A DNA stretch of 64,000 nucleotides, taken from Typhlomys cinereus (taxonomy: Eukaryota; Chordata; Mammalia; Rodentia; Platacanthomyidae). The translations under genes were made by a program, and so were the position numbers. How positions within the stretch are numbered: position 1 is the first letter of the stretch; every line of letters starts with the position of its first letter. The DNA lies in the NCBI GenBank assembly GCA_023101885.1, contig JALPQD010000143.1, positions 4,124,014 through 4,188,013 of the forward strand. Reading direction: 5' to 3'. Positions 1 through 11,765 of this stretch are shown here, piece after piece. A model generated the notes under the pieces. The model saw only the letters and a list, made by a program, of their open reading frames with translations, was not told the origin of the DNA and made no database searches.

Positions 1-520
1 CATATGTTTCCTGCTCTTTTCAATTTCTTTCATCAGTGCTTTGAAATTTCTATTGTGGAGATCTTTTGCCTGTTTGGTTAGATTTATTCTTAGATTTTCT
101 TTTGATTTGGTTTGATTTTTTTTTGGTTGTTACTGATAATGATGATGTTTGTTCATTACAGTTATAACAACTAGGACTCCTTTCATTAATTCTATTTCAG
201 AAAATTCTCTATTAGTGTATAATAATACTACTATGTTTTGCATATCAATTTCATATCCTGAAACTTTACTAAATTTATGAGTTCTAATAGTGTTTTAGTA
301 GAATCTCCAGAAATTTCTATAGCTAGGATCATATCATCTAAAATTTCTAACAAACTGACTTTTACCTTTTCAATTTTGATGAACTTTATTTCTTTGCTTT
401 GTCAGAACAGGACCCCAGAACTATACAGAAAAAAAGTGGACATAGACATCCTTGTCTCATCCCAGATCTAAGCTACAAAGCTTTCAGCTTTTCCTGACCC
501 AGGTTGATGTTATCTGTTGA
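1..520 (-). mobile_element. Ancient L1 ORF2 fragment, antisense
   Basis: The reverse complement reads as the reverse transcriptase part of a LINE-1 ORF2. The segment around 300-350 gives the degenerate counterpart of the catalytic F/A-D-D-M motif on the minus strand. The stretch 20-290 corresponds to the flanking L1 sequence that reads antisense as 'ggttagatttattc', then 'ctgaaactttactaa'. Many substitutions and stops show an old, mammal-wide L1 (L1M-like). The element continues beyond the left edge of the window. The right boundary is a guess based on where similarity fades. Confidence 0.75.
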
Positions 521-2356
521 CAGAAACTTGAGAAATCTTCTGTCCCTCCAAGTCTTTCTTGAGGCCAGAATATATGCATACTCCTCAACCACATTCATAG
601 CCTGTGGTTAGGCACAAAAAGAGTATGTTCATCTCTGAGTGGAAATCACGAGGAATATAATCTGGTATCTACCTCCCTTTTCATGCTATGGATCCATCTT
701 CTTTTTCTCCCCCAGAGCAGTGCTTTTCCCATGTTGTACTATTTGTGTTTGAGTAAGGAATGTGGTGGGTCATTTTGTATCACTAATACTGCAATACTTT
801 GTAATACTCTTGAGCCCATGAAGAATAGTCAAGTACTAGGGGAGTATTCAGGTCTGTACTGCCATGGGCTACCTACTCCTAAGGGACACTTATGACTTAA
901 GATGGTTAAAAGCCATCACAAATGAAGTGTAATAGCCTCAGGCTACATGCATCCTTTCACTAGGCACTAGAGCAGCTGTCACAGTTTCCCACCCTCTTCC
1001 TTTTACTTCCTTTTACTTCCCAAGGTTGAGACAGGAGTGTAGAGGTATGTGTCTTCAGAGACGTTCTGTCTTTGGGGGCAGAGCATATTTAAAGCCCTTA
1101 AAACTTAAATGAAAACATGGACATCATTGAATAACAATGCATTCAAAGGCACCAGCATAGTGGTCTGTCACTGTGATTTCAGAACTTAGAGGGTCATAAG
1201 TTCAAATCCAGTCTCAGCTGCACAGCAAGACCCTTAGAAGCTTGCCCTGGCATTTTGAAAATAAGTTTGCTTCATTATAAAATAAGGATTGTAATATCCC
1301 ATTGCTGTTTGTCTCCAAATACTAAGAAACCATAAAGCAATTAGAAGTATAGGAGAATCTTAAAAAAAAATAGAGAAGTCAGACAGAAATGGATTAGAAT
1401 CATAGAAGACCAAAGAAGCATTTGATTCATTCCCTTTCATTTTTTCTTACTTATTGCTGCACTAATACAATATGTGTGGACAGGCAGTGTTGCTGTCTGA
1501 CATTGTATCAGCTAATGGGAAGACCAGAGAAGAGAGGAGCATGAGGTGATATATGATGATCAGGCTCATTTAAAGGAAAGAGGAGTAAATGAGGAAATTA
1601 ACATTAAATAGAAAACAAAATTAAAACCATTCATAACATTTTAAGCAAAAATTGAACTGCAAAAAATGAAAAATTTGTCTCTGTGATATGCTGGCTGGAA
1701 GCCCAGCAAAGCACTTAAGGCTGATACTAAAGCAGTAGTAGCCAATGATACTTTTTTAAAGGTAAAACTGTATTTTTTTTACTGTATTTCAGACTATGGA
1801 TCTTCTTTGGGAGAAAGAAAGCTTTTAAATTAGATGTTGAGGAAGGAGACCATTAGTAACTTAAAAATAGCATCTCGGGAGCATTTGGAGACTTGACAAA
1901 ATGCTAAAATATAAATCATATATACCTTTTTATATTTACACATTCTTGATTTATAAACAACTATCATTTCATTGGATAGCATATCAAGAGAGAAGGCATT
2001 ATTGTGAGTTCAGTTGCTGTGCCTTTTTTAACTTGTTGAAGCATCATTGATGCAGTAATGTACTGCTGCTACCCACTTTGCTTTGAATACCAGCATTCTT
2101 CAGTAAGTCAATATAATCTCCAAGTATTGACAGAATTTTGTGCATCAGATGGCAGCACCACTGTCCTCATTTGTTCTAATCATATATGTGTGATAGGAAA
2201 AAATATTGAACTTTAATGTGTTAAGAATATTTTTCAGCTCAAAACTGAAATAGTGTTTTGAAATATACATAGCACAAAAAAATTTTGCTTTTGGATTAAA
2301 AAATCAATTATTTAATAATTTTAAATATTTTATCATTTTATATTTGCATCTGTTCT
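521..2356. other. Gene-free stretch, nothing recognised
   Basis: AT-rich sequence with short poly-A and poly-T runs. Only short, non-conserved ORFs occur. No tRNA-like head, LTR end or clear repeat family could be assigned by eye. Very old repeats may be hidden here. Confidence 0.5.
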
Positions 2357-2700
2357 AGTTACTCTTTTCTGTTGCTGTGATAGAACACCCAAAGTCAAGC
2401 TACTTAAAGAAGAAAGGGAGATTTATTCGGCTTATGGTTCCAGAGGAGAGAGACAACTTTTCAAGGAAGCGGGATGACTGGTGGCAGAAACTAGAGTAGG
2501 CCTAGGTCACTGCAGGCATTTGGAGGTCAAGAGCTGGTGCACTCACTGCTTGCTACAAGAGCAGACCTCCCCAAGAAGTAGGGTGGGACTAATCTACCTC
2601 AAGGTCCACCCCCTGTGATGGCCTTTTTCTACCTCCTAAAGATGCCATGACCTTCCCAAACATTCGAGACTGTGAGGGACAAATTTCAAGCCATGACACT
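2357..2700 (-). repeat. MaLR LTR (3' LTR of the antisense element)
   Basis: The minus strand ends in a 'cacagcaacagaaaagagtaacta' type terminus (shown here as its reverse complement at 2357-2385), with the poly-A signal region antisense near 2415. It ends near the 'ccatgacac' at 2690-2700. It pairs with the copy at 4132-4355. Confidence 0.65.
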
Positions 2701-4131
2701 CTACCCCTGGTACCCTACAGGCTCATTGCCATCTTACTATGCAAATTGTACTCAGTCCAACTTTAAAAATCTCAGCACAGACTGCATCATTAGCTCCAAC
2801 ACAGTTCAAAAGTTCAAAGTCTAAATAAAGCCTCTTATAAAATCAAAAGACATGTTACATACATATAGTGGGACAGAACATACAATGGAACAGGAAAAAA
2901 AATTCCCATTCCAAAAGAGAGGATCACAAGACTGAAAAACAGCAGGACAAACTTCAAATCCTGCAGGTATAAATACAGGAACGTAGCTTTTTGTTGAAAT
3001 CATCTCCTAGGGTATACAACTCTCCTTGGCAGATGTCCCATGTTGGCTCTGGCATCTCTAATATCTTCATTTCTCAATGGCAAGTGAGGCTTTAATTCCG
3101 TAATACAAACTATCCTTCTTGGGCCTCTAAACTTCAGGCTTTCTGTCACATACTGCCTGGATTCTGCCATTCTCTGAAATGGATCCTTAGAGGAGGGATC
3201 CATAACTTCCTCCTGTTAGCATTTTTGATACCTCTGAAACCAGAACCTCTGCTTGGGTTGGAGACTGGCCTGATAAAATCAGAGTTGATTTAGCTTCTCA
3301 GTACCTTGACTGCAGGAAAAAAATATATTTTTTTTTCTTTGGCAGTTGTTTCAGAAGAGAAACAGACCTGTCCTTTGGAATTCTGGCCTTTAGCTTTTCC
3401 CTTCCAAAAGAATTTGCAATTTTATAGGTGGGAGTCCTCTCTGAGAATCTTGCCCTGGTGGTAGAATCTCTCCTATTATCTAAATTGAGAAAACAGTCTT
3501 TGATTCACTAATAAAGCTACTCTGTTTAACAATAGCCAATATTTTGTTGTCTGCTTCTTCCTGGTTCAACTTTTTTTAAGTTTGCCTTTGTATTTTTCTT
3601 CATCAGACCTCACAATCTTTGCTCCTTTCTGCCTAATTCCATGTTCTTTTTCATAACTCTGATGAATAGTAGCCATGCCACACTGTTATAACTGTGTTGC
3701 CTTGAAAGTTCTTCTGCCAGACAATTGAATTTAACTTCAGGCAAGGATGAAGACAAAACTTCACTAAATTCTCTATCAGTATATGGCTTCATTTGTCACT
3801 TGTCCAGTTCTAAACACAGTCTTTGTTCCCCCTCTGGACCATCACAAGCTGGTCTTCTACTGCTTGTGTCTCTCACAGCATTGCTTTCTTCCAAGCTTTC
3901 ATAAAAAAGGCCCATTTGGCTCTTTCTCCAACACACAGTCTTTTCCAGCACAAAATCCTAAATTTTTCCATAGTTTTCCCAACAAATACTTCTAAAGTAC
4001 GAGCCACATTACATATTGACCATACTGTTGGATACCAACTTCTCTCAGCTTCACAAGCAATGGTTTCACTTTTTGATCCAAATTCTCTTAGTCTCACACA
4101 ATACTTCACTTCTCTGGTATCAATTTCTTGC

Positions 4132-4355
4132 TAGTTACTTTCATCTGTTGTTGTGAGATAATACCAAAGCCAAGCAACTTAGGGATAAAGAGAGATTTAT
4201 TCAACTATAGTTCCAGAGGGGAGAATCAGTCTTTTCATATGCAAAAGGCATGGTGGGCAGAAGCTGGAGACAGCCTAAGTCACTGCAGACATCTTAGAGG
4301 CAGAGAGCTGCAAGACTGACTGCTGTAAGAGCAGATCCCTCTCAGAAGTAGGGTG
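4132..4355 (-). repeat. MaLR LTR (5' LTR of the antisense element), truncated
   Basis: Direct repeat of the first ~225 bp of the 2357-2700 LTR. Shared blocks include the start, the 'agagatttatt' segment, 'gtcactgcag' and 'agaagtagggtgg'. Similarity stops at about 4355, where unrelated sequence begins. The outer part of this LTR is therefore missing or was replaced by a later event. Confidence 0.6.
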
Positions 4356-5434
4356 GTGACAACGGGATTACTCTGGAGTCTGTATGTGTCCAGATTCTTG
4401 TATTTGAGAATTGAAGATTGAAACCAGAACACATGTAGAGGATTAAGGTAGAGTTTATTAGAGGAGAGAAAGAACTCATGGATGTGGAACCATGAGGGAC
4501 AAGAGAGCCCTGGAGACTCATGGACTCCATGAGGGGCAAGGGGCTAGAAAAGAACTCACAGACAATAGACATGAGTGCTATGAGGGGCAAGGATGCCAAA
4601 AAATGGCTCCCAGGTCAGGATTATTTATAAGCCTAGGCAGACCCAGGAAAAGTGGTTTTTCCTCATTGGTTAGCTCCATTTTCTGCAAACCTGTTTGAAA
4701 CTTATGGTCCTCTATATCTCATTAGTCTGTTCAAATTGGGACTCAACCCAGTTCATTTTGTGCCCAACCTCATGGTAGGGCTTATCTGTAATGGAGAATT
4801 AATCTCCATATCCTTTCATGAACAGAGGACTGGGGAAAGTTTGAGAAGAATGTGTTCCTTCAGGTTAATATCAGCAGTAGAGGATGATCTTCCAAGTGGG
4901 GCTATTCACAAAAGCAAACTAATCTCTGTATCCTTTCATAAGCAAAGGGTTCAGAGAAGTTAGTGAAGGGTTTGTTCCTTCAGGGTGATCCTAGCAGTGA
5001 GTGATGACCTTCAAAGACCTTCAGAGACTGTTCCAGCATTGTGGCTTTGGACTTGCCTTACTAGGAAATGGATTTCAAAAACAATGCTGAAACTTGTGTG
5101 GAAATTTCCTCCTTGCCTGCCAACTTCCAGTTGTATCAGAAAGTACTATGCAGGCTGTTGGGAGATAAAAACAAATAACAGTCCTATCAATCTGCAAAAT
5201 CTGAAAACTACATTAACAGTCGTCCTGGCAAGAAGTGACCATCAATGTGAACATAATAGGAATGTCAAGGGAGAAGCCAACAGCTTTTTTTTATTATTGG
5301 ATTTAAGACCTGCTTTTCAACAGGAATCATATTCCTGGTACTGTCAACCAGGACAAGAACTTATGAAAGGGCAGGGCATAGACCCTATGGGTGTGCAAAC
5401 TATTAAGGCTTACTGTAAAGGCACTATAGCAGAG
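4356..5434. other. Unclassified repeat-like region
   Basis: It adjoins the broken LTR. At 4440-4600 imperfect repeats of a 'catgaggg(g)caag' motif recur. An antisense poly-A-signal-like 'gtttatt' at 4452 would fit an unidentified LTR on the minus strand, but no family is recognised. The 184-codon frame at 4985-5539 runs from this region into L1 3' UTR sequence and looks accidental. Confidence 0.35.
4800..5039 (+). repeat. Tandem duplication, two units of 120 bp
   Basis: Unit one starts at 'aatctccatatcctttcat' (4801) and unit two at 'aatctctgtatcctttcat' (4921). A second shared block, 'gttccttcag', recurs at exactly the same 120-bp spacing (4854 and 4974). The units have diverged by roughly one fifth, so the duplication is not recent. 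Confidence 0.75.
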
Positions 5435-5740
5435 TGCTTTTTAAAAAATTGTCATTATACTCATAGATTAGAGGAGTGCTTAGCACCTCAATCTAGAAGC
5501 CTCCTTTTGCAATGGAAGGTGTTTATTACAGAAAAATAAAAACTAGTCAAAATACCAAAAGAGGCAACTGTGGACTACTAAATGTTAAACAAAACATCTA
5601 ACTGATCCCCCACCCCTATACAACCCTAAAGCTCAGGGAGCATTGTGGACAGAGGGCAACAAGATTGTAAGAAGAGGTCAAACATTATCTTCTAAACATG
5701 ACAGGACTATTGTATGGAAGGGGAACAATCTGAACACTTG
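5435..5740 (+). mobile_element. Old rodent L1 3' UTR fragment (Lx-type), sense
   Basis: It matches the sequence at 52,250-52,480 in order: 'atagattagag', 'ctagaagc(c)tcctttt', a 'gctcagg(g)a' block, then a segment with 'gtaagaa' and 'tctaaacatgaca'. That order is the 3' UTR of older rodent L1 (Lx) elements. It is 5' truncated and heavily mutated. Confidence 0.55.
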
Positions 5741-6657
5741 CTAAAGAAAGAATCATATAATGAAACAGAGCAGTCTAAGGACAGGTTCTAACAGCGTTTT
5801 TCACAAAACTATTCTTAACAGTAGTCTGAGAATTTAAGGCTTGTAGTCTATTTGTATTTTCCCCTTCGAAATACTGGAGGTTTTATTCTGGAGACAGGCT
5901 AGAGAGCATAGCAGCAAAATATAATTTCCATAAATTTGTCCACTTGAGAGGATTTTAGAGCTTTTGTTTTTTTATCTTGTCCATACTGATGGTTTCAGAA
6001 GGTCAAAAGATTCAGGGTGCAAAACAGTGATCTATTGGGCCTATGGATTTGTCACCATGACAACAAGTGAAATAAATCACTAAATAAGGACAAGATAGAA
6101 GATCCTTTTTTATTGTTCCACAGCAACAAAGATTTCAACAAAATAGAACTCTTTCAAGATATATACATAATCCCAATGTAAAAGTACCTAATATAAACTT
6201 TGATCATCCTACTCTCAGACATTTGATTGGTCTGACCTAAACGTGGAACTGTTTTGATACAAAATATCAGTTTTGAGAAAGTCTATCTTCTCACTATTTT
6301 AAATTGCAATTCCACCTTTTAATATCAATTTCTAACCTTAATATATAAATTATTCAAGGCCAGATTAAGTGTAACTGAAAGTTAATTACTATTTGCCTAA
6401 GTAGGTTGAAGCATAAGAATAGGAGGAAACATTTAATTAACAAATAGGAAATATCACATTTTAGAAAATATTCTGCATATAAAGAATCAGCGAAGCAAAC
6501 TCAGAAATGTAGTCACCTGTGCAAAGAACATTCACTCACTTGAATCTAGAAGCAAAGCAACTAGGCTAGTTGTTGGAAATTCTGCCTTCGCTCATCATTA
6601 GTGGTTATGAAACTCACTGAGCTACTTCCCTGACATGCATGAACTTCAAGTAATTTC

Positions 6658-6715
6658 TGACTGTAGAGCTCTGACAACCATCACATTGAACTCTATAGGT
6701 TGTATATATTGTGTC
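6658..6715 (+). repeat. 58-bp direct repeat, copy 1
   Basis: It begins 'tgactgtagagctctgacaa' and ends 'tatatattgtgtc'. It agrees with 8073-8130 at 57 of 58 positions; the single difference is a/g at the 'ctct(a/g)tagg' site. Flanks on both sides are unrelated. Confidence 0.9.
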
Positions 6716-8072
6716 CTGCCAATCTAGCTTTTTGAAGGAGTTCAGTTATTTTTAAATATTAAATGTCTATCCACAGTGCCTGCTATTTAGAATATGATAA
6801 ATGAAGGCATTATGGGACGAATGAATGAAATTGACCAAAGATATATATCATGTGAAACTGAGTATTCCATCTCTTCTCCCCATATTCTTTGATAATATCA
6901 AGCAGAAATAAGTTACTGAGACAATGGTTCCAACTATTTGAGAACTGATTTTAAGCACCTTGTTTTTCTCATGTTTCCATTCTGAATCTAGCATTCATAA
7001 GCTTATTTAACAATTTTTGAAGCTGACAGAAGTCAGAGATAAATTGTACAAGAAATATTAAAAGACAATAAAGACTTTATTCAAGGCTATTGCAATAAGA
7101 AGAAATTGAACTCAATTTTACTGAAAAGACCCAAGAGTACAGAGAGTAGAAGAAGCTGGGGTGAGCTTGGAGGAAAGAACAGGGTGAGGGAGAAGGGGGG
7201 TTAGGGAGCTGGTGATCTGGGTGGTTGAGTTTTCTGCAGTTGCTGACTCCCACGCATTGAACTTGGGATTCTACCTTCCCACTGAGAGATGGGAATACTG
7301 CCTTTTTGGATGATTGCATTTCAAAAGAAAAGCTCCCAGATCCATGGGGAAAAAAATACCTAACCTATGAAACTATGAGGAGATTTGTATATCAAAAAAA
7401 AACAGAGAAACAAAATTTACAATTGCATGTGTTCCAAAGTAAATGTTTTAAGAAAAGAGAACTTGAAGGTCTTTAAGCACAAAGACTCTTGCTTGAAGTT
7501 TGGTTGAATATTCATGACATCTCAGGTACCTCAAAGACCATAACTTAGTGAATAAAGCTTAACCACATGCTAAAAGTGTTATTTATTTTGACTTTACTAT
7601 ATTTTTATTACAAAGGAATTTCAAAAGGATAATAGTGCACTGAAATGTATTGTCCTTGGGTTCAATTAACACATAGTTTGGTGAGAATGGAAAATAGAGA
7701 AACTGCTCAGGTTGCTTAGGGACAGAGACCTGGATACTTCCTTGTCCTGAAGCCAGTTTTTAATTATCTTTCTTCTTCTTTTATACAACCTGAATGAGCA
7801 CCAGCTGTGCATGAGGATGTAACAGATCTGTGAAGCAACTGGACACCTCGCAGTTGGCAAACTGGACTGACCGGCTCATCTCACCAAAACTCACTTCAGT
7901 TTCTGCCACAAGTCCTGTAAAAGTCATAGTAGTACCTTACCTCTGGAGTACAGTCCTGCTATACAGGCGCTTCTCCCTTCTTTTTCTTAACCTCTAACTT
8001 TATGTACTTATATTTAAAGCAATACTAATGATCACTATAGAAAATTTTCTCCAAAGTCCATTTTCCCCATTT

Positions 8073-8130
8073 TGACTGTAGAGCTCTGACAACCATCACA
8101 TTGAACTCTGTAGGTTGTATATATTGTGTC
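8073..8130 (+). repeat. 58-bp direct repeat, copy 2
   Basis: Second copy of the 6658-6715 segment, same orientation, 1415 bp downstream. No tRNA head, A-tail or TSD accompanies either copy. Confidence 0.9.
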
Positions 8131-8517
8131 TCTCACCCTTTGAGTTTGCCATGCAAAAGAACAGGAAACTACTGTCCTGGGGTAGCATTGATGATCACTG
8201 ATTTTTGAAGACCCTAGCTACTTGGACCATGCACACCGAGGTGGGAGAGCTCCATCTCGATCAAGGACTTCTGTTTTTTTCCCTTCTTGAATTTTTGAAG
8301 AGTAAAATTGTTTCTCAACCTTAATTATTTACTTTATTTCAGCTTTTTCCTTATAATTTAATTTTTATTTTCCTTCCCAAAACATTTACGGTAATTGCTT
8401 TTAAAATGCAATATCTTTGGTTTTGGTATGCTTTTCTTATGAGGAGCAGAAAAGAAATGTTAATCAAAATACTAAGAACAGTGGTAAGCATATTTTATTC
8501 ATGAACTTGAACAAGTT

Positions 8518-8900
8518 GTTATTCATTAAACAATTCTCTACTGAGAAACGAGCACATTCAAAGCACTGTCTTCAGTGCTATGGGAAGTGCACAGAGTCTC
8601 TGATATGTCCGAGGACCTTTCCATTTGGTAGGATGTCTGGAAGAGGCCCTGTGATACTTGTGTGATAAGTGCAACCAAGAGACAAAAGCAACACCCACAT
8701 TGCCCCAGAGAGACATTGCCTCTCTTTTGAGAAGATTTATTGAGAAGATAGTGTTTGAACAGAACTTGAAAGGATCAGCATGTCTGTTGGAAAAGACATC
8801 CTTTCAAGAAAAAAGCAAATTTAGGTGCCAAGCAAGGCAGGAAAGAGAGCAATTCTGAGAACATGGGAGGAAAAGGAGCCCCCACTCTCGATTCTGGTTG
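8518..8900 (+). mobile_element. L2 (LINE-2) 3' region fragment
   Basis: It shows the L2 order of blocks: a 'cattaaacaattctctactgag' start resembling 'tcattcaacaaatatttattgag', then 'gcactgtcttcagtgctatggg'. Further on come the 'gaacttgaaaggat' and 'gccaagcaaggcaggaaagag' blocks typical of the L2 tail region. It is ancient and mammal-wide. Two short ORFs here (8417-8665 and 8658-8858) are incidental. Confidence 0.6.
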
Positions 8901-9305
8901 AAGCCTCTTGCCAGCTGGGAAGCAAGAATTTCATATGACATTTACTATAACGGCTTCTGACAAAATTTGACATTTGTTTCATATATAGATGGTTTATGTT
9001 GAAGTAGCAGTTAGCCAGGCTTAAGGACAGAATGTGTGTAACTCTGAATAAGACCTTTTCCCAGTCTTGAATATCTAGATCAAAATTGTCAACTTTGTTT
9101 ACAGTTACATCAGTATCCCTATAAGCTAGACTTCTACATTATCAACAGTCATCCTATCAGTTGCCCCTTAGGAACTTGGTGAAATCCTTTAAAATAATCC
9201 ATAGTAGCCCTTTGAAAATAATATGAAACCCCATCAAAATCCAATGCATGGTGATGTTTTTAAGCAGTAACAATGATCTGCAAGTCTTCTTTAAGAAGTC
9301 CATCC

Positions 9306-9490
9306 CAGGCTGAAGAGATGACTCAGGGGTTAAGACTCTGTCTAGCAAGCAGAAATACCAGGCATAAACTGCTGTCGATAGTGTACGATCTTCAGTGCAA
9401 AATGATCCAAAAACTAGAGGCTCTTATTAGCTGCCTTTTGCTTGGGACTTTTGCTCATGGTAGCTAGCCATGCAGATGTGAGGCCAAACT
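9306..9490 (+). mobile_element. SINE head fragment (B2/B4-like)
   Basis: 'ggctgaagagatgactcaggggttaag' resembles the tRNA-derived A-box region of rodent B2/B4 SINEs. Downstream sequence has decayed beyond assignment. Confidence 0.5.
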
Positions 9491-9889
9491 GGTCCATTTC
9501 AATTAATTAAAAATTAAAGTTTACATTAAAAAGTCCATGTAGGAAGGAGTAGCAAACATCGACAGCTAGACATAGTATTGACTAACCCATCTGTCAGGAA
9601 TACCATTGAAATCTTCCAGAAGATACCTTCAATACTGTAGAATGAGCTGTGTGGCCCAACTAGGTTTTTTCCAGATTTCTGGTGAAGAAATGATAGGATG
9701 CATGGTAAATGTTTGTTTACTGAAACCAAGTCTTAAGGCAACTTAGTATGTATCCAAAGAAGGTATGTGTGTTTGTGTGTATGTGGTATAGATGGAATCA
9801 GATCTTTATTTGAACTACTGAAGCATACAAAAGTATCTAGCCTGACAAGGCCGTAACAGATGCTTTAAAAGGGAAAGGAAAGGAACAGA

Positions 9890-10140
9890 GTAGGTTAATA
9901 AGGCAAAGTGGTAGGTGCTCAAAGTACTTTCTGTGCAAGCATGAGATCCTGAGTTATATCCCAGAGCTCAGGTAAAAGTCAGACCCAGCAGGCATTGCCT
10001 CTAACTTCAATGCTGGGTGTGGAGACAGACAGCTCCCTAGGGCTAGCCAGCCAAGTTCACTAAAATTGGAAGCATGGGATTCAATGCCAGGACCTGCCGC
10101 AAAGGATAAGGTAAAGAACAACAAAGGAAGATACACAGTG
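9890..10140 (+). mobile_element. B4-like SINE
   Basis: A tRNA-like start ('agtggtaggtgctcaaag', 'gatcctgagttatatccc' as B-box region) is followed by a B1/B4-like body: 'gcctctaacttcaatgctggg', 'gctccctagggctagccagcc'. An AT-rich 'tacatata/cacatat' stretch at 10,160-10,225 probably descends from its tail. Confidence 0.6.
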
Positions 10141-10229
10141 CCAATCTGTGACTTCTATATGTAAATACAAACATACAATGCACATATTCATATACAGGAA
10201 TACATATATATACATATACAAGAATACAA

Positions 10230-11255
10230 TTTTCTCATTGTAGAAGTGAATTTACAAAAACTCAGATTTCTACATTAGTAATGATATGTTCTCAGAAACC
10301 ACAATCACATATGCAGATCTACCACTGACCAAAATGTTGTCTATGACCTGACTATATAATCAGAGATTCTGTGGTTTTTGATATACCTCCAAAAGCAGGA
10401 AAAACTGAGACATTCAATTCACTGATTTTTTAATTCTCATAATCAAATTACTAGACTAAAAATAGGAATCTAATAGGTAAATCAACCAAAGTGATTATTA
10501 AGGTAGAAATTACGTGAGATTTCCCCCACATGCTCACAAGAGGACTATAAATGGAAACTGTTAGGAGAATGTATTGATTAAAAGCTTATGTTTAGAAAAT
10601 TAGGAATGTAAAGCCCAAGAAAATAGCATTTTAGCACAACCATATCATCTCTGCAGCATTATCCTTTCAGTAATTGTGTGCATAAAGATACAGAAACTCA
10701 CATGAAGTATTTAGTACTTCTCTTGTTGCAAATTCTGTTTTATGCAAATGTACTTCAGAAGAGAAGACAAGACTATTTGTGTTTCCCAGACCTTTAAAGA
10801 CCTCATAGAGAGCCCAGTTCCACATGGCTCAGTGTTCCTAGTTATTAACACTGTGTATTCTCACTTGCCCATATGTGTTACAAAGCTTTTAATTGCTAAT
10901 TTTCATTTCTTCTTAAATATTAGCTTTTTCAAATATAGAGAAAATCAGCAATAATATTTCCTTTGCAATGCAAATTTGAGCTGAAAATTATGAGATTTTC
11001 TTTCTCATGATTTTTTTTTAAAAATTGTCAACTAATACTAAAACACTGTCTTTGAACTTGTTGCTTTTGAATGAGGAGGTTAAACAGAGGGGACTATATT
11101 TATTTTCTACACAAAAGTTTTTAAAAGATGGAGGGCTAGGTTTTGACATTGTCCAAAATTTAATCTAATAACGTCTACAGATATTTTTGAAACTGATATT
11201 TTTAAAATGAGATAAGAAAACCAAAGGAAAACAAGTGTTAAGAACACAGAAATTG
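10230..11255. other. Gene-free stretch, nothing recognised
   Basis: AT-rich DNA. Only short chance ORFs (for example 10,742-10,954). No repeat family assigned. Confidence 0.45.
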
Positions 11256-11259
11256 GATT

Positions 11260-11765
11260 CCTTGTGCACTTGAGAACGTAAAATACTATGATTATTATGG
11301 AAAACACTATGGAGAGTTCTTTAAAAATTATATGATCTAGCATCTCACTTCTGGATATGCACTCAAGAGAACCGAAATCATATCTCAGAGAGGCAGTTCA
11401 CTGTCATGTTCATTATAATAGTGTCCACAATAACCATGAAGTAAAAACAGACTAAATGTCCATAACAGGTAAATGGATAAAGAAAATGTGGTGTATGCAT
11501 GCAACGAAGTAATAGGCTGTCTTAAAAAATATAAATTCTGCAAAGTGTGACAATATTTACTAAGTGAAATAAGCCAGTTACAAAAAGACAAGCGCCTCAT
11601 GCTTCTTACATAAGGTTTCTGAAATAGGCAGTTCTTGAATCAGAACAGAATAACAATGTCCGAGGACTGGATATAAGTTAAAATTAGGAGGTACTACATT
11701 GCATCTATACTTAGAAAAAAATACAAACTTTTATTTTGTCAAAAGGACAAATCTAGTGTTACATA
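11260..11765 (+). mobile_element. Old L1 (L1M-like) ORF2 3' end and 3' UTR, sense
   Basis: The sense strand follows the end of L1 ORF2: 'ggaaaacactatggagagttc', a 'cttctggatatgcactcaag' block, 'aaatggataaagaaaatgtgg', then 'gtgaaataagccagttac' and 'aaaagacaagcgcctcatg'. A 3' UTR piece with 'attaggaggtactacattgc' follows. Stops in all frames; ancient and 5' truncated. Confidence 0.75.

Larger units (their letters stand above)
2357..4355 (-). mobile_element. MaLR-type LTR retrotransposon, antisense, near full length
   Basis: Two direct repeats, at 2357-2700 and 4132-4355, begin with the same motif 'tagttactttt/c' and flank about 1.4 kb of non-coding internal DNA. Read on the minus strand this is LTR-internal-LTR. 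The internal part resembles the non-coding interior of MaLR elements (MST/THE1/ORR1/MT superfamily, mobilised in trans by ERV-L). Examples are the block near 2800-2950 and the 'ggtaccaactt'-like junction just before the right LTR. No gag or pol frame is open, as usual for MaLR. The LTRs differ at many sites, so the insertion is old. It is an endogenous retroelement relic, not an active virus. Confidence 0.7.
5741..8517. other. Gene-free stretch with a dispersed 58-bp duplication
   Basis: Mostly AT-rich sequence with no recognised repeat. A purine-rich segment at 7120-7210, next to 'aataaagactttatt' at 7067-7081, looks like retroelement or 3' end sequence but could not be classified. The notable item is the pair of near-identical segments at 6658-6715 and 8073-8130, listed separately. 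Confidence 0.45.

Noticed and set aside
4985..5539. 184-codon plus-strand ORF
   Set aside because: It crosses from unclassified repeat-like DNA into an L1 3' UTR fragment, has no recognisable motif, and is probably a chance frame.
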